Assembly (NCBI GenBank): GCA_947498625.1
Contig: CANMKR010000001.1
Location: 550,090 to 614,089 of the forward strand
DNA: 64,000 nt
Reading direction: 5' to 3'
From: an uncultured Kangiella sp.
Lineage (GTDB): Bacteria; Pseudomonadota; Gammaproteobacteria; Enterobacterales; Kangiellaceae
The position numbers and the translations under genes were made by a program. Numbering within the stretch: position 1 is the stretch's first letter; every line of letters starts with the position of its first letter. Below, piece by piece: positions 39,689-47,327 of the stretch. The notes below the pieces were generated by a model, which did not search any database, was not told the DNA's origin, and saw only the letters and a program-made list of their open reading frames with translations.

Positions 39689-39783
39689 ACTTAGTTTTAA
39701 AAGCTCAAAACTGCAATTCGGGGCTTGATCTCTAGCCCCGCAACTTACAAAATGGATTCCTGTTAACTAATAACCTACTAGAT

Positions 39784-40506
39784 ATGTTGTTAAGAATTCT
39801 ACCAATAGCCTTCGCTTTCCTTTTCATTACCGCATGCTCTAAGGAGCAGTTGGTAGATGACACTACCCCTGAAGTTTCACAAAAAGATCCTTCTGGCTTA
39901 TTGTTAACCATAGAGCAACCTCAAAAATGGGCTGGACTACAAGTTGAATTTATGCAGCTTACAGCTGATTCTCGCTGTCCCAAAGGCGTGCAGTGCTCAT
40001 GGGCAGGTAATGCTCAGGCCGTTTTTTTAGTGACCGGAAACGATTCAGCGCAAACTTTGACCTTAAATACCCATGGCGGTGAAAAATATCCAAAATCAGG
40101 GTTAGCAAATGGTTATCAATTCACCTTGAATAAGATCAGCCCTTATCCAGCGACCAATATCAAAATAGATCCTACACAAATTAAAGCTGCACTATCTATC
40201 ACAAAAGCAGCTGTCGCAAAACAAGAATCGAACAGAGTAGAACATGTCATTATTGATGTTCGTTCAAAGCCCGAGTTTGAGCAGGGACATTATCCTAAGG
40301 CTAAGAACCTCGACTACAAAACCATTGAAGAAACTATCGGTACTTTAAACTTAGCAAAAGATACAAAAATCTATGTTTACTGCCGAAGTGGCCGCCGTTC
40401 TGGTATTGCAAAAGCGCTATTAGAAGAAAAAGGCTACACTAACGTCATTAATGGCATTAACCAAGATAAAATGCACGATACTCTTGGTACTCGAGTAAAA
40501 ATGTAA
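39784..40506 (+). CDS. Lipoprotein with C-terminal rhodanese domain
   Basis: A 240-residue predicted lipoprotein: hydrophobic leader and lipobox ITAC with C18 followed by Ser, which under the E. coli sorting rule means outer membrane. Residues about 38-145 form an unassigned beta-rich domain with DSRCPKGVQCSWAG (C65, C71), a motif I have seen in small uncharacterised lipoproteins. Residues about 152-240 are a rhodanese domain (IIDVRSKPEFEQGHYPKAKNLDY) with the catalytic cysteine C200 in VYCRSGRRSG. It likely handles sulfane sulfur or thiols in the periplasm. The joining of the two domains is the unusual point. No ribosome site is obvious. Confidence 0.8.
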   Translation: MLLRILPIAFAFLFITACSKEQLVDDTTPEVSQKDPSGLLLTIEQPQKWAGLQVEFMQLTADSRCPKGVQCSWAGNAQAVFLVTGNDSAQTLTLNTHGGEKYPKSGLANGYQFTLNKISPYPATNIKIDPTQIKAALSITKAAVAKQESNRVEHVIIDVRSKPEFEQGHYPKAKNLDYKTIEETIGTLNLAKDTKIYVYCRSGRRSGIAKALLEEKGYTNVINGINQDKMHDTLGTRVKM

Positions 40507-40516
40507 GGAGCGTGAC

Positions 40517-40906
40517 ATGGGTAAAGCACTAGGAATTGGTGGTGTATTTTTTAAAGCGAAAGATAGAGATGCACTTGGTGATTGGTATAAAAAAACCTTA
40601 GGCTTTGATATTGATAAAAGCTATGGTGGTACCAGCTTTGCATTTGACAGTGCGCCTAAAGGGGCTTGCACTGTTTGGGGGCCGTTTAAGAGTGATACGG
40701 ACTATTTCAATCCATCGCAAAATAATTTCATGTTCAATTTAATTGTTGATGATTTGGATGAATGTTTAAAACAAGTTCAAGCCAATGGTGCTGAATTAAT
40801 TGGTGACCCTTGTGCCGAGTCCTATGGAAAGTTTGGTTGGTTTATGGATCCTGAAGGCAATAAAGTTGAGCTTTGGGAAATCCTCAATGAAGGAAAGTTT
40901 GAGTAA
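40517..40906 (+). CDS. VOC/glyoxalase family protein
   Basis: A 129-residue vicinal-oxygen-chelate fold protein, with both beta-alpha-beta-beta-beta halves: KALGIGGVFFKAKDRDALGDWYKKTLGF, and later NFMFNLIVDDLDECLKQV, ending PEGNKVELWE with the C-terminal Glu that usually binds metal. The N-terminal metal His of glyoxalase I is not evident, so this is not gloA. Substrate unknown. It is 10 nt after the rhodanese lipoprotein with AAGGAG before the ATG, so the two are one operon. Confidence 0.85.
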   Translation: MGKALGIGGVFFKAKDRDALGDWYKKTLGFDIDKSYGGTSFAFDSAPKGACTVWGPFKSDTDYFNPSQNNFMFNLIVDDLDECLKQVQANGAELIGDPCAESYGKFGWFMDPEGNKVELWEILNEGKFE

Positions 40907-40982
40907 TATTTCAGACTATGACTTGTAGCAACCTGAGCAACAAGGCATAATTTTATCAACCTAATACATTAAAACTTTTCTT

Positions 40983-41753
40983 ATGCTTACGGTAATCTCT
41001 CCCGCTAAAACTTTAGATTTTGAAACAAAGCCAAAATCTTCAATTAATACAACACCTGATTTTTTAGACGATTCGCAAGAACTCATCAATCAACTTAAAA
41101 AATTCAAGTCACAAGATGTGATTGACTTGATGGGTGTGAGTCAAAAAATTGCAGATTTAAATGTTGAGCGTTTTCAGTCTTGGGAGATACCGTTTAATAC
41201 CAATAACTCCAAACAAGCAGTGTTGGCATTTAAGGGTGATGTTTATACCGGGCTTGATGCAGAAACCATGAGGGCGAATGATTTTAAGTTTGCCCAGAAG
41301 CACTTAAGAATTTTGTCAGGACTCTATGGTTTATTACGTCCGATGGACTTAATGCAGCCTTACCGTTTAGAGATGGGAAAAAAATTAGTAACCAAGCGCT
41401 GTAGTAATTTATATCAATTCTGGGGGGAGCAAATCACAGATGCTTTGAACGAGCAGTTAAAAAGCATTAAGTCTGAAGTGCTGATTAATTTAGCCTCAAA
41501 TGAATATTTCAAATCGGTAAAGCCCAAGGCGTTAAATGCTACTGTGATTACTCCAGCGTTTAAAGAGTATAAAAATGGCGATTACAAGATGATTAGTTTT
41601 TATGCGAAAAAAGCCCGCGGATTGCTAAGTCGATATATTATTGATAATAGGATTACTGCTCCCGAAGACATTAAAAGCTTTGATGTTGAAGACTATAAAT
41701 TTAGCAAAAAATTATCAGAAGGGAATACTTGGACTTTTACACGAAAACAGTAA
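40983..41753 (+). CDS. yaaA: Peroxide stress protein YaaA
   Basis: YaaA (DUF328) lowers intracellular free iron and limits Fenton damage under H2O2 in E. coli, where it is an OxyR target. The 256-residue protein begins MLTVISPAKTLDFE and contains RILSGLYGLLRPMDLMQPYRLEMG, LINLASNEYFKSV and SFYAKKARGLLSRYII, all family hallmarks. Length is standard. No ribosome site precedes the ATG. No OxyR site could be recognised in the 76-nt upstream region. Confidence 0.96.
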   Translation: MLTVISPAKTLDFETKPKSSINTTPDFLDDSQELINQLKKFKSQDVIDLMGVSQKIADLNVERFQSWEIPFNTNNSKQAVLAFKGDVYTGLDAETMRANDFKFAQKHLRILSGLYGLLRPMDLMQPYRLEMGKKLVTKRCSNLYQFWGEQITDALNEQLKSIKSEVLINLASNEYFKSVKPKALNATVITPAFKEYKNGDYKMISFYAKKARGLLSRYIIDNRITAPEDIKSFDVEDYKFSKKLSEGNTWTFTRKQ

Positions 41754-41760
41754 TTAATCA

Positions 41761-43062
41761 TTAATCGTTACAATTACTCATTTCAGAAATAACCGTTTTA
41801 ATAGCCTGAGTTAATAGCGACAATTGCTCAGGTTTTATTATATATGGCGGCATAATATAGACGAGCTTTCCAAAAGGGCGGATCCAAACGCCAAGCTCTA
41901 CAAACCTTGGCACTATCCAATTAAAGTCTACAGGTTTCTTCATCTCAACAACGCCGATAGCGCCTTTGACTCTAACCTCATTAACCAAAGGGTTGTCTGC
42001 TAAAGGTGATAGCTCTTCCAATAACTGATTATTGATAGATCTAACTTTTAGCTGCCAGTTAGATTCTTCAAGTAAACAAAGCGACTTAAATGCCACGGCA
42101 CAAGCTAGTGGGTTGGCCATAAATGTTGGTCCATGCATTAGTACGCCAGAGTCGTCCGCATGAATGCCATCAACGACTTTTTGACTGGCTAAAGTGGTCG
42201 CAAGCGTCATATAGCCGCCAGTTAAAGCTTTACCTAAACATAAGATATCGGGAGTAACCCCGGCTTCTTGATAGGCAAATAATGAGCCAGTTCGACCAAA
42301 TCCTGTGGCTATTTCGTCGAAAATTAATAGCACATCATATTTATCACATAATGTTTTAATTTGTTTTAGATACTCCGCATCGTAAAACTTCATGCCTCCA
42401 GCTCCTTGAACCAAAGGCTCTAATATTACCGCCGCGATATGCTTATGATGTTGTTCAAATTGTTTCCTAATCGAATCAAGGTACTCATGGTGCCATTCAA
42501 TATTCTCGCCATAAACCGGTATTTCGGCAAAATAATGCTCGGTTAATATACCCTTAAATATTGAATGCATACCATTCTCTGGATCGGTCACACTCATAGC
42601 GGCAAAGGTATCACCGTGATAACCATTGCGAATAGTTAGGAGTTTAGATTTTTCAGAATTTCCTTGTGCAAACCAATATTGGATGGCCATTTTGATGGCA
42701 ACTTCGACGCTGACCGAACCTGAGTCTGAGAAAAAGACTCTGGCAAAATCTTGCTGATTATCAGTTGATGTCAGGGATAATAATTTTTGTGTTAAATTAA
42801 TCGCGGGCTCATGGGTCAAGCTACCAAACATCACATGGCTCATTTTATCAATTTGATCTTTTGCCGCTGCATTCAGTTCTGGATGATTATAGCCATGAAT
42901 GACAGCCCACCAAGACGACATGCCATCTATTAAAGTTTGGCCACTGCCTAAATGCAGCTCTACACCTGATGCGGAAGTAACTAAAAAAAGAGGGTTGTTT
43001 TTAGAGGTATTGGTATAAGGGTGCCAAATAGAGTTAAGGTCAGCATTGATGAGCTGAAGCAT
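41761..43062 (-). CDS. bioA: Adenosylmethionine-8-amino-7-oxononanoate aminotransferase BioA
   Basis: BioA is the PLP enzyme that makes 7,8-diaminopelargonate in biotin synthesis, with S-adenosylmethionine as amino donor. The 433-residue protein has IWHPYT near the N-terminus, GMSSWWAVIHGYNHP, RNGYHGDTFAAMSVTDP, LLIFDEIATGFGRTG and the PLP-lysine segment LGKALTGGYMTLA. The other bio genes are not nearby, so it is a detached biotin gene. Its ATG overlaps the stop of the upstream exported protein as TAATG. Confidence 0.97.
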   Translation of the reverse strand: MLQLINADLNSIWHPYTNTSKNNPLFLVTSASGVELHLGSGQTLIDGMSSWWAVIHGYNHPELNAAAKDQIDKMSHVMFGSLTHEPAINLTQKLLSLTSTDNQQDFARVFFSDSGSVSVEVAIKMAIQYWFAQGNSEKSKLLTIRNGYHGDTFAAMSVTDPENGMHSIFKGILTEHYFAEIPVYGENIEWHHEYLDSIRKQFEQHHKHIAAVILEPLVQGAGGMKFYDAEYLKQIKTLCDKYDVLLIFDEIATGFGRTGSLFAYQEAGVTPDILCLGKALTGGYMTLATTLASQKVVDGIHADDSGVLMHGPTFMANPLACAVAFKSLCLLEESNWQLKVRSINNQLLEELSPLADNPLVNEVRVKGAIGVVEMKKPVDFNWIVPRFVELGVWIRPFGKLVYIMPPYIIKPEQLSLLTQAIKTVISEMSNCND

Positions 43063-43493
43063 TACTTGATTCTTTTAACCCTTATTTGTCGATTAACATC
43101 CTCAAACTTTAACTTATAGGAGCTGAAGACACCCTTGGTAATAGTCACGTTAGGATTTTTTGCTTCATGTCTTAAAACTTTAGTATCAGTAACCACCCAG
43201 GTCTGGCCATTAATTAATTTAATTTTATCGCCTTTACTTAAGTTTTTTATAGTACCTACTACTTGAGACTCAATCTGAGATGGTTCCTGGTCAGCTTTCT
43301 TCAAACTTTCAGAACCAAATTTTTGTTGATTAGAGCTAGTGGTAATATTCCCTTTTGCATGCCGAAACAAATTGTCATAACAAGCCAATCGTTCAATGTC
43401 ATTATCATTGTCGATACACTCTTGTAATGTTTTTTCTGCAAAAACATTCGAACTGAGTAATAGGGTAGAAATGACTAATAAATGTGCTTTCAT
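43062..43493 (-). CDS. Exported hypothetical protein coupled to bioA
   Basis: A 143-residue protein with a signal peptide (MKAHLLVISTLLLSSNVFA-E). After cleavage comes a short two-cysteine motif, LQECIDNDNDIERLACYDNLF, known from the N-termini of several secreted or type VI-associated proteins (VasI-like) and other envelope proteins. The C-terminal 75 residues are a small basic beta-rich module (VVGTIKNLSKGDKIKLINGQTWVVTD, ending RQIRVKRIK). I do not know its function. Its TAA shares bases with the bioA ATG, so bioA translation is coupled to it, although a biotin link is not otherwise suggested. Confidence 0.7.
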   Translation of the reverse strand: MKAHLLVISTLLLSSNVFAEKTLQECIDNDNDIERLACYDNLFRHAKGNITTSSNQQKFGSESLKKADQEPSQIESQVVGTIKNLSKGDKIKLINGQTWVVTDTKVLRHEAKNPNVTITKGVFSSYKLKFEDVNRQIRVKRIK

Positions 43494-43562
43494 GAATACG
43501 GCTTGATTGGGGATACTATTTTCAGTAATCTACTAACAATCAAGTTTTATGGCAAGCACTAT

Positions 43563-44204
43563 ATGATCAAATTAATGTTAGTCGATGACCACGATTTAGT
43601 CCGCATGGGTTTAGGGCGTTTGCTAGCAGATCAAGATGGTATAGATGTGATTGCTGAAGCCGAAACTGGCGAAGAAGCATTAAAAAAACAAAGGGAGTTT
43701 CAGCCGTCAGTAGTTCTTATGGACGCTAATATGCCCGGCATTGGTGGTTTAGAAGCAACGCGCAGAATGCTACGCTTTGATCCTGATGTGAAAATCATTG
43801 CCTTAACTGCTCATATTTCAGAGCCTTATCCAACTCAATTCTTAAACGCTGGCGCCATGGGGTATTTAACTAAAGGTGGTGATATTGATGAAATGGTTAA
43901 AGCTGTTCGCTCAGTTAGCCGCGGTAAAGTATATCTAGCGCCTGAAGTTGCCCAAGAAATGGCGCTATCGCAATTTAAGCAAAAAGATGAAAACCCGTTT
44001 AATCAATTATCCGATCGTGAGATGCAAGTGATGCTTATGATTACTCGTGGTGAGAAAGTACAAGAGATTTCAGAGAAACTTCACCTAAGCCCAAAAACAG
44101 TTAATAGCTACCGTTATCGATTATTTGAAAAGTTAGATGTAGATAACGATGTTTGCTTAACACATTTGGCGTTACGCTATAAAATTATTGAACCACAAGT
44201 ATAA
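43563..44204 (+). CDS. uvrY: Response regulator UvrY/GacA
   Basis: The LuxR-type response regulator of the BarA/UvrY (GacS/GacA) system, which activates small RNAs that titrate CsrA. I start at 43563 (MIKLMLVDDHDLV); the upstream in-frame start at 43482 adds 27 residues that do not belong to the receiver. The 213-residue protein has the phospho-acceptor D54 (VVLMDANMPG), conserved T and K (IALTAH, GYLTKGG), and a C-terminal HTH (LSDREMQVMLMI, ISEKLHLSPKTVNSYRYRLFEKL). It is 17 nt upstream of uvrC, as in E. coli. Confidence 0.96.
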   Translation: MIKLMLVDDHDLVRMGLGRLLADQDGIDVIAEAETGEEALKKQREFQPSVVLMDANMPGIGGLEATRRMLRFDPDVKIIALTAHISEPYPTQFLNAGAMGYLTKGGDIDEMVKAVRSVSRGKVYLAPEVAQEMALSQFKQKDENPFNQLSDREMQVMLMITRGEKVQEISEKLHLSPKTVNSYRYRLFEKLDVDNDVCLTHLALRYKIIEPQV

Positions 44205-44221
44205 AAAGCATTGGCAAATTC

Positions 44222-46054
44222 ATGCCAGAAAATACGACCAATACCATTCCTGAAAAAATAGTAAAAATTTTACAGCACCTAAGCACTAAGCCAGGTGTTT
44301 ATCGTATGCTCGATTCTGATGGCCAAGTTATTTATGTAGGAAAGGCGAAGAATCTTAATAATCGGGTAAAAAGCTACTTTGTAAAAAATCATAGTTCTCT
44401 AAAAACTCAACTGTTAGTAACATTGATTGATGATATTACAACTACATTGTGCGAAACGGAAACTGAAGCTTTAATTCTTGAAAATAACCTGATTAAAAAA
44501 CATAAGCCTCGTTTTAATATCTTATTTAGGGACGACAAGTCTTACCCCTATATTTTTCTTTCAAAAGAAGATTATCCTAAGTTGGTCTATCATAGAGGTG
44601 CCAAAAAACAAAAAGGCGATTATTTTGGTCCTTTCCCAAACCCGGCGGCAGTTAGGCAGAGTTTATCGCTAGTGCAAAAAACTTTTCGCATTCGGCAATG
44701 CGAAGATAGCTATTTCGCCAATCGTACTCGCCCTTGTTTGCAATACCAAATAAAGCGTTGCAGTGCTCCTTGTGTAAACTACATTTCAAAAGAAAATTAT
44801 GCCGAAGATATCCATAGCATACGGCAGTTTTATCAAGGTAAAAGTGAAGCTATTATTCAAAAGCTGCAAGGTAAAATGGATCTTGCCTCTGAAAATTTAG
44901 AGTTTGAAGAAGCTGCAAGATATCGAGATCAAATTAAGAATTTAAGACATGTCATTCAGAAGCAGGTTATAAGTGGTAACTCATCAGATTTGGATGCGGT
45001 AGCAGTGGAGTACGCCTCAGGCGTTGCTTGCGCTTTAGTATTATTTATTAGGCAAGGAACAATTGTTGGTAATAAAAGCTATTTCCCTAAAATTCCAAAA
45101 GACACAGATTTAGCAGAAATCGAGCAAAACTTTTTACGTCAATATTATTTATCAGGTGCCGAAGTTCCTAGTACTATTCTGGTACAAAATAGTCATGAAG
45201 ATTATCAACTGCTGCAATCGGTGTTAACGCAAGAGCAGGATCGAAAAGTAATCTTCAAAACACCCCATAGAGGCCAGTTAAAAGAGTGGGTCACTTTTGC
45301 TAAGAAAAATGCAATTCATGCTTTGCGCTCGAAACTCAACAGCAAAACCAATATGTTTGAGCGCTTATCTGAGCTACAGCAAGCACTGGGTTTATCGAAG
45401 TTACCCAAACGCTTGGAGTGCTTTGATATTAGTCATACCCAAGGTAATCAAACGGTAGCATCCTGTGTGGTATTTGATGAGGCAGGACCAAAACGGGCAG
45501 ATTATAGGATTTTTAATATTTCAGGTATCACTGGCGGTGACGATTACGCTGCCATGAAACAAGCATTAACCAGACGCTACCAAAGGTTGTTAGATGAAAA
45601 AAAGGCGTTACCCGATTTAGTGATTGTTGATGGTGGCAAAGGACAATTATCGCAAGCCGAAGAAGTGTTCACAGAACTTGGTATTGATACCTCCTTGCTG
45701 CTCGGGGTTTCAAAAGGCAGTGATAGGAAAGCGGGTATGGAGCAATTATGGTTTGTCGGTGAGCACCGCCCCACGGTACTGCCTGAATCAAGTAAAGCGT
45801 TACACATTATCCAGCATATACGCGATGAAGCGCATCGATTTGCCATTAGTAAACACAGGCTGCAGCGGAAAAAATCAGCCACTAAATCTTTACTAGAAGA
45901 AATCCCGGGTGTGGGCGCTAAGCGACGCCAAAGTTTACTTAAACATTTTGGAGGATGGCAAGAAGTTGAAAAGGCCAGCGTAAAGGATATTGCTAAAGCT
46001 CCAGGCATTAGTGAGTCAATAGCGCAAAATATTTACGATTATTTGCATGGTTAG
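44222..46054 (+). CDS. uvrC: Excinuclease ABC subunit UvrC
   Basis: UvrC makes the 3' and 5' incisions in nucleotide excision repair. The 610-residue protein has the GIY-YIG nuclease domain (PGVYRMLDSDGQVIYVGKAKNL), a cysteine-rich region (RPCLQYQIKRCSAPCVN), the UVR motif (ASENLEFEEAARYRDQI), the RNase H-like 5' nuclease (ECFDISHTQG, DYAAMKQAL, DLVIVDGGKGQLSQA) and a C-terminal helix-hairpin-helix pair (LEEIPGVGAKRRQSLLKHFGG). Complete and standard length. Confidence 0.98.
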   Translation: MPENTTNTIPEKIVKILQHLSTKPGVYRMLDSDGQVIYVGKAKNLNNRVKSYFVKNHSSLKTQLLVTLIDDITTTLCETETEALILENNLIKKHKPRFNILFRDDKSYPYIFLSKEDYPKLVYHRGAKKQKGDYFGPFPNPAAVRQSLSLVQKTFRIRQCEDSYFANRTRPCLQYQIKRCSAPCVNYISKENYAEDIHSIRQFYQGKSEAIIQKLQGKMDLASENLEFEEAARYRDQIKNLRHVIQKQVISGNSSDLDAVAVEYASGVACALVLFIRQGTIVGNKSYFPKIPKDTDLAEIEQNFLRQYYLSGAEVPSTILVQNSHEDYQLLQSVLTQEQDRKVIFKTPHRGQLKEWVTFAKKNAIHALRSKLNSKTNMFERLSELQQALGLSKLPKRLECFDISHTQGNQTVASCVVFDEAGPKRADYRIFNISGITGGDDYAAMKQALTRRYQRLLDEKKALPDLVIVDGGKGQLSQAEEVFTELGIDTSLLLGVSKGSDRKAGMEQLWFVGEHRPTVLPESSKALHIIQHIRDEAHRFAISKHRLQRKKSATKSLLEEIPGVGAKRRQSLLKHFGGWQEVEKASVKDIAKAPGISESIAQNIYDYLHG

Positions 46055-46117
46055 CTTTATATTGAGAATCAATGAGTTAGAATAGCCAAGCCGACTTTTA
46101 ATTTTGGGGTTCATGCA

Positions 46118-46684
46118 GTGTGGAATCTGCCTAATATTTTAACAGCATTTAGAATCGCTTTAGTGCCTTTGTTTGTCATGTTTTTCTACATCGACACTAT
46201 CGAAGCGCGCTGGATAACCTTATCCATTTTCTGTATTGCCTCCGCCACCGACTTTTTTGATGGGTTTTTAGCTCGTCGATTAAAAATAGAATCGCCATTT
46301 GGCGCTTTTCTCGATCCTGTGGCTGATAAACTCATGGTTGCTATCACCCTGATATTACTAGTCGAGAGAGAAGCAACTGTCATGCTAGCTATCCCTGCGA
46401 TGGTCATTATTGGCCGTGAGATTACGGTATCCGCTCTGCGAGAGTGGATGGCTGAAATGGGCAGTAGAGCAGTGGTGCAAGTGTCGTGGGTGGGTAAGGT
46501 CAAAACTGTATGTCAGTTATTCGCTATTTTCTTATTGCTACTGTCTTCACCAGATATTTTTAATGTGCCTAAACAAGCGGGTTACTTGTTTATGTGGATC
46601 GCAGCATTATTGACTATGTGGTCTATGGTGACTTATTTAAGAGCTGCTTGGCCTCACTTGACAAGCGAAAAGAAAGACGGATAA
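46118..46684 (+). CDS. pgsA: CDP-diacylglycerol-glycerol-3-phosphate phosphatidyltransferase PgsA
   Basis: PgsA makes phosphatidylglycerophosphate, the committed step to phosphatidylglycerol and cardiolipin. The GTG start at 46118 gives MWNLPNILTAFRI, the canonical N-terminus. The 188-residue membrane protein has the CDP-alcohol phosphotransferase motif D-x2-D-G-x2-A-R-x8-G-x3-D-x3-D, seen as DFFDGFLARR, then GAFLDPVAD. It follows uvrC and precedes three tRNA genes, as in E. coli. Confidence 0.97.
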   Translation: MWNLPNILTAFRIALVPLFVMFFYIDTIEARWITLSIFCIASATDFFDGFLARRLKIESPFGAFLDPVADKLMVAITLILLVEREATVMLAIPAMVIIGREITVSALREWMAEMGSRAVVQVSWVGKVKTVCQLFAIFLLLLSSPDIFNVPKQAGYLFMWIAALLTMWSMVTYLRAAWPHLTSEKKDG

Positions 46685-46798
46685 TAACTTCTCTTTGTTG
46701 CGAGCACCTCAATAGATTAAGATTTGGCCGTAAAATCAACGGTTTACTATCTTCTTTTGAAGCAATAAAAAAAGTGCTAAAAAAACTGCTTTTTTGTG

Positions 46799-46826
46799 TT
46801 GACAGAATATGATTTCGCAGTAAAAT
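46799..46826 (+). promoter_or_regulatory. Sigma-70 promoter of the tRNA cluster
   Basis: TTGACA (46799-46804) and TAAAAT (46821-46826) with a 16-nt spacer, then a GC-rich discriminator GCACGCC. It places the transcript start a few bases before the tRNA(Gly) 5' end. A GC-rich discriminator is typical of stringently controlled stable-RNA promoters. Confidence 0.85.
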
Positions 46827-46841
46827 GCACGCCACTAAGAC

Positions 46842-46917
46842 GCGAGAATAGCTCAGCTGGTAGAGCACAACCTTGCCAAGGTTGGGGTCGGGAGTTCGAA
46901 CCTCCTTTCTCGCTCCA
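46842..46917 (+). tRNA. tRNA-Gly (anticodon GCC)
   Basis: A 76-nt cloverleaf: acceptor GCGAGAA pairs with TTCTCGC, the D-arm is GCTC AGCTGGTA GAGC, the anticodon loop is TTGCCAA, and the T-arm is GGGAG TTCGAAC CTCCT. CCA is encoded. The position matches E. coli glyW after pgsA. Confidence 0.97.
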
Positions 46918-46923
46918 AATTCA

Positions 46924-46954
46924 AAAACCTCGGTGCTATTGACCGAGGTTTTTT
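46924..46954 (+). terminator. Terminator-like hairpin between tRNA-Gly and tRNA-Cys
   Basis: AAAACCTCGGT, loop GCTATTG, ACCGAGGTTTT, then more Ts. A complete intrinsic terminator shape, 7 nt after the tRNA(Gly) CCA. It should end or reduce transcription before the next tRNA, unless it is read through and cut as a processing hairpin. Confidence 0.8.
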
Positions 46955-46992
46955 ATATCAGCGCTTCCTTAGAAGCAATGAAGTTAGATTTA

Positions 46993-47066
46993 GGCTGAGT
47001 GGTAGAGTGGCTATACAGCGGATTGCAAATCCGTGGACGTCGGTTCGACTCCGGCCTCAGCCTCCA
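46993..47066 (+). tRNA. tRNA-Cys (anticodon GCA)
   Basis: A 74-nt cloverleaf with acceptor GGCTGAG/CTCAGCC, anticodon loop ATTGCAA within AGCGG/CCG, T-arm GTCGG TTCGACT CCGGC and encoded CCA. It corresponds to cysT in the E. coli glyW-cysT-leuZ cluster. Confidence 0.97.
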
Positions 47067-47100
47067 CTTTAACCAAGCTGATATGAACCAGTCATCTGAT

Positions 47101-47187
47101 GCCCAGGTGGCGAAATTGGTAGACGCAGGGGACTTAAAATCCCCCGGTGGCAACACCGTGACGGTTCGAGTCCGTCCCTGGGCACCA
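47101..47187 (+). tRNA. tRNA-Leu (anticodon TAA)
   Basis: An 87-nt class II tRNA: acceptor GCCCAGG/CCTGGGC, anticodon loop with TAA between GGGGA and TCCCC, a long variable arm (CGGTGGCAACACCG) and T-loop TTCGAGT. CCA is encoded. Matches leuZ by position and anticodon. Confidence 0.97.
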
Positions 47188-47195
47188 TTATGAGT

Positions 47196-47223
47196 AAAGC
47201 TCCGCATATGCGGGGCTTTTTTT
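47196..47223 (+). terminator. Terminator after tRNA-Leu
   Basis: AGCTCCGCA and TGCGGGGCT (47198-47217, one T-G pair), followed by a T-run. Ends the tRNA cluster about 10 nt after the CCA. Confidence 0.88.
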
Positions 47224-47327
47224 ATGTCTCAATTTTTTATATTCAGATTAATCTAACGAATCAATTGTAGCCTTTATGATTATATTTTAAATTGTAGCTT
47301 ATCCTATGAATCCTCAGGTCTTTTCAG

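Noticed and set aside
39719-39740. Hairpin after serS as terminator
   Set aside because: Stem is only 7 bp and no T-tract follows, so I did not call it a terminator.
46594-46868. Overlapping ORFs on both strands between pgsA and the tRNA cluster
   Set aside because: They cross the tRNA promoter and tRNA(Gly) and carry no family motif.
46953-47207. 84-codon minus-strand ORF
   Set aside because: It is antisense to two tRNA genes and shows the familiar false-protein text that such tRNA antisense gives; not a gene.
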